Below, in pieces: positions 31,523 to 38,970 of a DNA stretch of 64,000 nt; positions within the stretch are counted from its first letter, which is position 1, and each line of letters begins with the position of its first letter. Where the stretch lies: NCBI GenBank assembly GCA_958450325.1, contig OY288244.1:37633424-37697423 (forward strand). Direction: 5' to 3'. The DNA comes from Agrostemma githago (lineage: Eukaryota > Streptophyta > Magnoliopsida > Caryophyllales > Caryophyllaceae). Position numbers and translations under genes: made by a program. The notes beneath the pieces are model-generated. The model made no database searches. It was given only the letters and a program-made list of their open reading frames with translations, and was not told the DNA's origin.

Positions 31523-32329
31523 CTCGTACTTAAGCTTAGGCCAGCTGCATTAGCAATAATAAAAAGTCATCTTCAATAATGAAGTTAGTTCGAATTTGAG
31601 CTGAATAAAGGAGCAATTAATCAAGGTAAAGTGAAGACATTAACTTAGGGTCTCAATCATTCAAGCATGAGTAATGGACTGAAGTTAAGAAGGTCTTGGA
31701 GCTGGTTGTGTTCTCTTGGTGTGCACGGTCCAAAGGCTCTCTTGTTAGCCTTGTTTTTGGCTCCATGTTCACACCTTGCCGCGCCTCATTACTCCCACTC
31801 AAGCTTTGTTTTCATCTCCTTGTTCACATAAGAAGACCACGGCTGATTACTCTTCACTTAGCATAGTTGTTAGCTCCAAGTTCACACCACTTTGTTATTA
31901 GCTCCAACTTTGTAATTAGCTCCATGTTCACATAGTTTTAGCTTTGTTTTTGTCACCCTAAACCAACCGGTTTAAGGGCTCTTGTAGGCTATAAATAGCC
32001 GGTCATTTGAAGGAATAAGCATCATCCAATTTGCATAACAAAAACTTGAGTAAAGCTGAGCTTTCTGTTTCGTCTTTGTAGTTTACAAGACAAAGTCTAG
32101 AGTGAGTCGCGTTACAAGCTCTAAACTCGCTATTTCAATCGAGTGTTTGATCTAGCAAACCGCTTTGTTGAAGTATAGGTCTACTTCACCTAGCATACTA
32201 TCCTTGGTTACGGTTTATCCTTCCTTAAAACTATCCTTTCTTTCTGTTTTGGTCACTCATTCACGTTCCATTTCAGAATACTAATCCATCTTTACATTCT
32301 TGTTTCAAAGTTCATATCAACTCACATCA
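31456..32329 (+). repeat. E10 third LTR
   Basis: 874 bp, followed by target-site copy GCTTA (32330-32334) and the end of the E8 ORF. Confidence 0.94.
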
Positions 32330-32334
32330 GCTTA

Positions 32335-32578
32335 CAAAGTGGAATTACCGGATGATTATGGAGTCCATGCCACGTTCAATATAGGGGACCTTTCTCCCTA
32401 TCTAGATGATGATGGCATTTCAGAATTGAGGGCAATTCCTTTTCAAGGGGGAGGAGATGATCCGAATGAAGAGACTAAGGAGTTCAATGAAGTAACACTA
32501 GCTCCTATTAGCTCGAGTCAAGCCACACTAGCTCCTCCTACTAGCTTAGTGGTATGCCTCCTCCAAGTACTAAGTTAG
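32335..32578 (+). CDS. pol: E8 polyprotein block 3: integrase C-terminal end, finishing in the LTR
   Basis: Resumes the E8 frame after E10 (codon split TA/C restored at the target site) with KVELPDDYGVHATFN and GDLSPYLDDDGISEL, the end of the integrase C-terminal domain. The PPT itself codes for QGGGDD, and about 40 further residues to the stop (32576-32578) lie in the 3' LTR. There is no canonical chromodomain; an integrase tail extending into the LTR is reported for CRM-type chromoviruses, which is part of the reason for that tentative assignment. Confidence 0.88.
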
Positions 32579-33226
32579 CTCACAAGGGAGCTGAATAAAG
32601 GAGTAGAGAAGTCAAGGTTGATTATGGGCTGATTGGTTACTTCGTAATTGGCTCCATGTTCACATGGTGTGTATACTCAAGCTTTGGTGTTGGCTCCATG
32701 TTCACACAAGACTACACGGCTGGTGAAGCTTTGGTTTTAACTCCCTAGCTTTGGTTTTAACTCCATGTTTACACTAGCTTTGTTATTAGCTCCAACCTTG
32801 TAATTAGCTCCTAGTTCACAATAGTCTTAGCTTTGTTTTTGTCACCCTAAACCAACCGGTTTAAGGGCACTTGTAGGCTATATATAGCCGGTCATTTGAA
32901 GGAATAAAACATCCAATTTGCAAATTAAAAACCAAGTAAAAGTTAAGCTTTGAGCTTCCTTTTGTTTCGTCTTTGTAGTTTACAAGACAAGGTCTAGAGT
33001 GAGTCGCGTTACAAGCTCTAAACTTGCTATTTCAATCGAGTGTTTGATCTAGCAAAGCGCTTTGTTGAAGTATAGGTCTACTTCACCTAGCATACTATCC
33101 TTTGGTTACGGTTTATTCATCCTCAAACTATCTTTACCTTCTGTTTTGGTTACTTGTGTCACGTCCATTTCAGAATACTAATCCATCTTTACATTCTTGT
33201 TTCAAAGTTCATATCAACTCACATCA
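32458..33226 (+). repeat. E8 3' LTR
   Basis: 769 bp, same length as the 5' LTR with very few differences (for example AACTTGC for AACTCGT in U5). Followed by CTTTC 33227-33231. Confidence 0.93.
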
Positions 33227-33915
33227 CTTTCTTAGGTACTAGAAGGACTGGAACAACACAAGGACTAAGGCTCTCCCGTACATATCCTCGACTCATTAAC
33301 TTATCTATTTGTCTTTGTAATTCCTTAGTTTCCTCAGGGTTACACCTATATGCAGCCTTATTTGGTAAGGTTGATCCTGGAATGAGGTCGATTTGGTGTT
33401 CTATACCTCTAATAGGCGGTAAACCAACGGGTAAATCCTCAGGGAAGACATCCTTAAACTCGTGTAACAACTCCTCAAATGGCTTTCCTCCAAGTCCATT
33501 CTCAACTTCTACGGGTTTTTCTTTAGCCATCATGACAAAGACACGTTCCTCCCCTTGTAAAGCTTGCTCTACTTCACTTTCACTCGCAAAGATGGTGAGG
33601 TTAGGTCTCTTGGTTTTGCTGGAGGTCATAGCTCTAACAGCTTGGGGAGTCATAGGTTTTAGAATGATTTTATTTCCCTTATCCCTCAATTCGTATTCAT
33701 TCTTTCTACCATGGTGAACTACGTCCCTATCAAACTGCCAAGGACGGCCTAATAGTATGTGACAAGCATCCATAGGTATAACGTCACATAGAACCTCATC
33801 AACGTAGGAACCCATGGTTAAGCCAACCCACACTTGTTTAGTGACCCTTACACACTGATTCTCTCTTTAGGCCTTCCAATGAACTAGCGACTTCAAAGCT
33901 CACAACTCCTGCCAT
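33227..33915 (-). pseudogene. pol: E7 inner unit: polyprotein start, part of protease, RT entry
   Basis: On the - strand the ATG at 33915 begins MAGVVSFE like the outer E7 unit, but after RESVC a deletion joins directly to the late protease (VTKQVWVGLTMGSYVDEVL), removing the IIDGGS active site. The frame then runs through LLGRPWQFD into RT (VPVLLVPKK) and is cut by E8. PBS at 33942-33953. The protease deletion is absent from the outer unit, so the two units have diverged since dimer formation or were different templates. Confidence 0.82.
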
Positions 33916-33957
33916 GCTTGCGTTTAAAATAGATGACCAAAGCTCTGATACCACTAA

Positions 33958-34708
33958 TGATGTGAGTTGATATGAACTTTGAAACAAGAATATGAAGTAG
34001 TATTAGTATTCTGAAATGGAACGTGAATGAGTAACCAAAACAGAAAGAAAGGGTAGTTTTAAGGAAGGATAAACCGTAACCAAGGATAGTATGCTAGGTG
34101 AAGTAGACCTATACTTCAACAAAGCGGTTTGCTAGATCAAACACTCGATTGAAATAGCGAGTTTAGAGCTTGTAACGCGACTCACTCTAGACTTTGTCTT
34201 GTAAACTACAAGGACGAAACAGAAAGCTCAGCTTTACTCAAGTTTTAATTTGCAAATTGGATGATCTTATTCCTTCAAAATGGCCGGCTATATATAGCCT
34301 ACAAGAGCCCTTAAACCGGTTGGTTTAGGGTGACAAAAACAAAGCTAAAACCATTGTGAACTAGGAGCTAATTACAAAGTTGGGAGCTAATAACAAAGTG
34401 GTGTAAACATGGAGCTAAAAACAATGTTTGAAGAGGAGTAATCAGCCGTTGCACACCATGTGAACGTGGAGCCAAAACCAAAGCTTGCTGAAGTGCACAC
34501 TATGCGAACATAACCATGGTGTGAACCCAAGTTAAAGTCTTCAATTCAGCTTGACTCCTTTGCTCCTTTATTCAGCTCCTATACGAGCTAACTTAGTACT
34601 TGGAGAAGGCATACTACTAGGCTGGTAGGTGGAGCTAGTGAGGCTTGACTAGAGCTATTAGGAGCTAGTGTTACTTCATTGAACTCTTTAGCCTCTTCAT
34701 TCGGATCA
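33958..34708 (-). repeat. E7 central, shared LTR
   Basis: 751 bp on the - strand, with PBS (33942-33953) on one side and PPT (34709 onward) on the other. Near-identical to 14185-14935. Confidence 0.92.
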
Positions 34709-34884
34709 TCTCCTCCCCCTTGAAAAGTAATTGTCCTCAATTCTTTGATATGATCTTATAAGGACCTTCAGCTCGTGGCATCAACTTATTCTTTCTTTTG
34801 CTTGGAAACCTCTCCTTTCTCAAGTGAACCCAAACTAAGTCACCCTCTTGAAAGAGTCTTGGCTTCCTGTTCTTGTTGGACCTT
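34709..34884 (-). pseudogene. pol: E7 outer unit: last part of pol
   Basis: About 176 bp: PPT, the shortened integrase end with the same CAATTCT/TTGATATG deletion as 14936 onward, and the RLFQEGDLVWVHL segment. It breaks off at the right inversion junction. It belongs to the unit that begins at 2731. Confidence 0.82.
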
Positions 34885-34900
34885 CCAAACTAAGTCACCC
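34885..34900. other. 16-nt templated filler at right inversion junction
   Basis: CCAAACTAAGTCACCC is an exact copy of 34830-34845, 55 bp away, lying between E7 pol and E5 gag. Copied fillers are typical of error-prone end joining or replication template switching. Confidence 0.8.
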
Positions 34901-35234
34901 AAGAAGAAATCTTACCCTTTCCATCTCTGGTGCGTTGTACCTTTAGCCCTTCATACCAAAGGGAAGCCCCTTTGCTTAGCTTTAGGATTGCATATTTGCA
35001 CCTCTCCTCGTCCTCCAAGTCCTTGAAGTCAAAGAGCTTCTCCATGTTTCTCTCCCATTCCAAGTAGACTTCAGGATCAGTACCACCATTGAACTCAGGG
35101 AGTTCGTTCACTTTGATCTTGTCCACCGGTTCCCTTCTTGCTTGGAAGCGAGAATTCTTGGGCTGGTAGTTCTCCAACGCCTTCTTTAGGTGTTCCAAGA
35201 AGTTAGGGTCTTCAAAGTTCACTACTCCTGCCAT
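34901..35234 (-). pseudogene. gag: E5 gag fragment
   Basis: The first 111 codons of Gag (MAGVVNFEDPNFLEHLKK to RDGKGKISSW), covering the N-terminus and the first capsid half (TDPEVYLEWERNMEKL, KGASLWYEGLK). It ends at the inversion junction. The rest of E5 Gag, the zinc knuckle and most of the protease are missing; the E5 sequence resumes at 4169. Confidence 0.85.
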
Positions 35235-35275
35235 GCTTTACGTCTAAAGGAAGACCAAAGCTCTGATACCACTAA

Positions 35276-35992
35276 TGATGTGAGTTAAGATGAACTTTGA
35301 AACAAAAACGTGAAGGTTGATAGTATTCTGAATTGAACGTAAACAAAAGCAACAAAACAGAATGTAAGGATGGTTTGTGAGTATGATAGAACCGTAACCA
35401 AGGGATAGTATGCTTAGTGAAGTAGACCTATACTTTCAACAAAGCGGGTGCTAATTCAAACACTCGATTGAAATAGCGAGTATAGAGCTTGTAACGCGAC
35501 TAACTCTAGTACTTTGTCTTGTAAGCTACAAGGACGAAAGGAAAAGCAATGCTTTACTCAGTTTTGTGTTATGAATCTTGTGTGCCTTATTCATCAATGT
35601 TGATGGCTATATATAGCCTACAAAACGTCCCTAAACCAGGCTGGTCAAGGGTGATACAAACAAAGCCTAATGGTGATACAAACAAAGCTTAGGAGCTAAA
35701 AACAAAGCTAAAGAGAAGCATTTAGACGCGGCCAAACATGTGAACACAATCAGCCCACAATCATCCTCTTAACTCCGGTGCACTCCCCATGCTTGAATGA
35801 GTGTGAACCCAAGTTAATGCCTTCATATGACCTTGACTATTTGCTCTTTTATTCGACCTACACACGAGCTAGCTCACTGATTGAAGAAGGCACACTACTA
35901 GGCTTGTAGGAGGTGCTAATGTGGCTGGACTAGGACCATTAGGAGCTAATGTGACTTCATTGAATTCTTTAGTTGTTTCTTCATTCGGATCA
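35276..35992 (-). repeat. E5 5' LTR
   Basis: 717 bp on the - strand, TGATCCGAATG to CTCACATCA; TATA palindrome near 35605. Confidence 0.92.
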
Positions 35993-36676
35993 GATAAGCA
36001 ACAAAACAGAATGTAGTGATTGTTTGTAGGATGATAGAACCGTAACCAAGGGATAGTATGCTTAGTGAGATAGACCTATACCTCAACAAAGCGGGTGCTA
36101 ATTCAAACACTCGATTGAAATAGCGAGTATAGAGCTTGTAACGCGACTAACTCTAGTACTTTGTCTTGTAAGCTACAAGGACGAAAAGAAAAGCTTAGCT
36201 TTACTCAGTTTTGTGTTATGAAGATTGAATGCCTTTATTCATCAAAAGGATGGCTATATATAGCCATCAAACGTCCCTAAACCAGATTGGTCAAGGGTGA
36301 TACAAACAAAGCTTAATGGTGATACAAACAAAGCTTAATGGTGATACAAACAAAGCTTAAGGAGCTAAAAACAAAGCTAAAGAAAAGCATTTGGACGAGG
36401 TAAGCATGTGAACACAATCAGCCTCTAATCAGCCTATTAACTCCTGGTGCACATCCCTTGCTTGAATGAGTGTGAACCCAAGTTAATGCATCCATAAGGT
36501 TATGACTATTTGCTCTTTTACTCGGTCCAAGTAGGCGTTGCACGAGCTAGTCCAGTGCTTGAAGAAGGCACACTACTAGACTTGAAGGAGGTGCTAAGGT
36601 GGCTGGACTAGGACCATTTGGAGCTAGTGTGACTTCATTGAATTCTTGGTTTGTTGTAGCTTCTTCATTCGGATCA
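35993..36676 (-). repeat. E4 5' LTR, left part
   Basis: 684 bp on the - strand, from TGATCCGAATG (at 36676) to the E5 target site. Continued at 10426-10492. The pair totals 751 bp, 22 bp more than the 3' LTR, because of one extra repeat unit. Confidence 0.88.
36296..36361. repeat. 22-bp repeat, three copies, in E4 5' LTR
   Basis: Three direct copies of a 22-mer beginning GGTGATACAAACAAAGC; the E4 3' LTR has two, so the count changed after insertion. Confidence 0.85.
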
Positions 36677-37958
36677 CATCCATAGGAATGACATCACATA
36701 AAACCTCATCGACATAAGAACCCATGGTTAAGCCTACTCTTACTTGCTTAGTGACCCTTACTTTGTTTCCATCAATGTAGTGCATAAGGTCTTGGGTGAC
36801 TAGTGGTGGTTAGGCCTAATTTAGTTACTATTTCAGTTGAGGCAACATTTGTGCAACTACTCCCATCAATTATCAAGCTACACCATTTGTTGTTAACTTG
36901 ACACTTAGTGTGGAAGAGTTGATCCCTTTGTTCAGTGTTGTGTGGGATGGGGTTGGCATGAAGTGTACGTAGTACCAAAACAGTATCATACGTTGGGGGT
37001 TCATAATCCTCTCTTTCTTCATCCACTTCTTCTTCACCCTCATTAAACACAGCCCCTATGCGTTGCTCCTCCTCCCACATCTCCTCTCTAAAGGCATTAT
37101 TTCTCTCAAGGTCACGACTCTCTTATTAGGACACGCATTTTTATAGTGACCAAAGCCTTGGCATTTGAAGCAACGTACCTTGGACAAACTAGTTTCAGTG
37201 GGTGTCTTGTTTGTGGGTGGAGTCGGGTTACTCTTAATGAAAAGGGGTTGATTAGTGTTAACTGAATTGGTCTTGTTACTCCCCTCACCTCGTGACCAAG
37301 TATGACTCCTATTAGACTCATTCTCATACTTAGTTTTCCCTTGAGCCTCGATTTTTAAGCATAACCCACATAACGTATCAAAATCAGAATATGGACATAA
37401 ATCAACCGTATTAGCAATACTACGATTTAACCCACGTAAGAACCTAGCCATTTTTATCTCTTCATTTTCTTCTACTTCCCCCATTAGTACCAAGTTCTCA
37501 AACTCTTCAATGTACTCACTAATACTCATTTTTCCTTGTACGAGATTAGCAATCTTTTTGTATAAGGATAACTTATGTGTAGTTGGAACATACCTCTTAC
37601 GTAGCTTACGTTTTAAGCACTCCCAAGAAGAAATCTTACCCTTTCCATCTCTGGTGCGTTGTACCTTTAGCCCTTCATACCAAAGGGAAGCCCCTTTGCT
37701 TAGCTTTAGGATTGCATATTTGCACCTCTCCTCGTCCTCCAAGTCCTTGAAGTCAAAGAGCTTCTCCATGTTTCTCTCCCATTCCAAGTAGACTTCAGGA
37801 TCAGTACCACCATTGAACTCAGGGAGTTCGTTCACTTTGATCTTGTCCACCGGTTCCCTTCTTGCTTGGAAGCGAGAATTCTTGGGCTGGTAGTTCTCCA
37901 ACGCCTTCTTTAGGTGTTCCAAGAAGTTAGGGTCTTCAAAGTTCACTACTCCTGCCAT
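36677..37958 (-). pseudogene. gag: E1b gag and start of protease
   Basis: Gag from the ATG at 37958 (MAGVVNFEDPNFLEHLKK) with capsid (KGASLWYEGLK, LRKRYVPTTHKL) and zinc knuckle (CFKCQGFGHYKNAC) in one frame to 37056. A one-base difference at the Gag/PR junction (LREIMPLERR) shifts the frame; the acidic linker and protease continue in another frame (37080 to 36772), where the active site reads IIDGSSCTNVAS, with Ser for the second Gly. A small deletion then makes a TGA at the ALHWL position. E4 is inserted in the codons for MDAC just before the LLGRPW motif. The lesion at the Gag/PR junction is at the same place as the stop in E4. Confidence 0.85.
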
Positions 37959-38043
37959 GCTTTACGTCTAAAGGAAGACCAAAGCTCTGATACCACTAAT
38001 GATGTGAGTTAAGATGAACTTTGAAACAAAAACGTGAAGGTTG

Positions 38044-38929
38044 TGATCCGAATCAAAGAGCTACCAATCCAAGTAAGGAAGTTCTAATGAGCTCATCTAA
38101 AGTCTACTAGCTCCTACTTAAGCTTAGGCCAGCTACATTAGCCATAATAAGTAGCCATCTTCAATAAATGGAGCTAGCTCGAATTTGAGCTGAATAAAGG
38201 AGCAACTCATCAAGGTAAAGTGAAGACGTTAACTTAGGGTCACAAGCTTTCAAGCATGAGTAATGGACTGAAGTTAAGAAGGTCTTGGAGCTGGTTGTGT
38301 TCTCATGGTGTACACGGTTCAAAGGCTCTCTTGTTAGCCTTGTTTTTGGCTCCATGTTCACACCTTTGCCGCGCCTCATTACTCCTACTCAAGCTTTGTT
38401 TTCATCTCCTTGTTCACATAAGAAGACCACGGCTGATTACTCTTCACCTAGCATAGTTGTTAGCTCCAAGTTCACACCACTTTGTTATTAGCTCCAACTT
38501 TGTAATTAGCTCCATGTTCACATAGTTTTAGTCTTTGTTTTTGTCACCCTAAACCAACCGGTTTAAGGGCTCTTGTAGGCTATAAATAGCCGGCCATTTG
38601 AAGGAATAAAGATCATCCAATTTGCAAATTAAAAACCTGAGTAAAGTTAAGCTGTGTGCTTTCTTTGTTTCGTCTTTGTAGTTTACAAGACAAAGTCTAG
38701 AGTGAGTCGCGTTACAAGCTCTAAACTCGCTACTTCAATCGCGTTGTTTGATTTAGCACCCGCTTTGTTGAAGTATAGGTCTACTTCACCTAGCATACTA
38801 TCCTTGGTTACGGTTCATTCACGCTTAAAACTATCCTTTCTTTCTGTTTTGGCTACTCATTCACGTTCCATTTCAGAATACTAATCCATCTTTACATTCT
38901 TGTTTCAAAGTTCATATCAACTCACATCA
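38044..38929 (+). repeat. E3 5' LTR
   Basis: 886 bp; begins TGATCCGAATCAAAG; TATA variant GGCTATAAATAGCC at 38578-38591. Confidence 0.94.
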
Positions 38930-38970
38930 TTAGTGGTATCAGAGCTTTGGTCATCCATCTAGACGTAAGC

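Larger units (their letters stand above)
25242..32329 (+). mobile_element. E10: head-to-tail dimer of a G-type element with three LTRs
   Basis: LTRs 25242-26115, 28349-29222 and 31456-32329 (874 bp each) enclose two internal parts, giving a repeat unit of 3107 bp. The units show no difference by eye, and their 752-aa proteins are identical. Only the outer ends have the TSD (GCTTA 25237-25241 and 32330-32334), so the central LTR is shared. Source: LTR-LTR unequal recombination, integration of a dimer, or recombination with a circular copy; a tandem-collapse or expansion assembly error is possible. Confidence 0.92.
17191..33226 (+). mobile_element. E8: P-type (Gag-less) Ty3/Gypsy element, host of E9 and E10
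   Basis: LTRs 17191-17959 and 32458-33226 are both 769 bp. TSD CTTTC is at 17186-17190 and 33227-33231, in the RT of E7. Without the two inserted elements and their TSD copies E8 is 4944 bp. Its polyprotein was one open frame of 1161 codons in three blocks (18001-20104, 24104-25241, 32335-32578), each junction restoring phase exactly. It lacks the Gag capsid and zinc knuckle but has PR, RT, RNase H and complete integrase. PBS 17964-17975; PPT just before 32458. Confidence 0.93.
1941..34884. mobile_element. E7: P-type Ty3/Gypsy dimer inserted in E4 pol, cut by the inversion
   Basis: It has three near-identical LTRs: 1941-2688 (+), 33958-34708 (-, central) and 14185-14935 (-). TSDs CCTAA (1936-1940) and TTAGG (14180-14184) are reverse complements, as expected if one end was inverted. 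The outer unit is 2689-3985 (+) plus 34709-34884 (-); the inner unit is 14936-17190 plus 33227-33957 (-), split by E8. Both units share the same deletion near the integrase C-terminus (joining ...CAATTCT to TTGATATG...), so the dimer arose from one source element. The ORF start is the Gag-less P-type. It is older than E8: stops and deletions are present. Confidence 0.8.
3985..34900. other. Inverted block of about 30.9 kb
   Basis: E4, E5 and E7 each have pieces outside this block on one strand and inside it on the other. Their TSD pairs (GATAA/TTATC, CCTAA/TTAGG) are correct only when the block is flipped. The left junction (3985-3990) joins E7 RT to LTR sequence through a shared TTTG. The right junction (34885-34900) joins E7 pol to E5 gag through a 16-nt filler copied from 34830-34845. 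A real inversion with end-joining explains all of this. A misassembly in repeats is the main alternative, though a copied filler is not typical of one. Confidence 0.8.
34901..35997 (-). mobile_element. E5, 5' portion (gag start and 5' LTR)
   Basis: Not inverted half of E5: 5' LTR 35276-35992, PBS 35260-35271, gag 34901-35234 (- strand). GATAA at 35993-35997 is the target-site copy matching TTATC 10421-10425. Confidence 0.82.
649..36676 (-). mobile_element. E4: full-type Ty3/Gypsy element inserted in E1b, itself split by E5 and E7 and by an inversion
   Basis: Its outer ends are the 3' LTR (649-1377, - strand) and the left part of its 5' LTR (35993-36676, - strand). The TSD CATCC lies at 644-648 and 36677-36681. 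The internal part between the two inversion points is on the + strand: right part of the 5' LTR (10421-10492), PBS (10497-10508), gag (10534-11406) and PR-RT-RH-INT (to 14184). The remaining integrase C-terminus is at 1248-1940 on the - strand. E5 is inserted in its 5' LTR (GATAA 35993-35997, TTATC 10421-10425) and E7 in its integrase (CCTAA 1936-1940, TTAGG 14180-14184). Gag and PR carry a stop and a frameshift, so it is defective. Confidence 0.85.

Noticed and set aside
33958..34708. LTR at 33958-34708 as a separate solo insertion
   Set aside because: It is flanked by PBS and PPT rather than a TSD, so it is the shared LTR of the E7 dimer.
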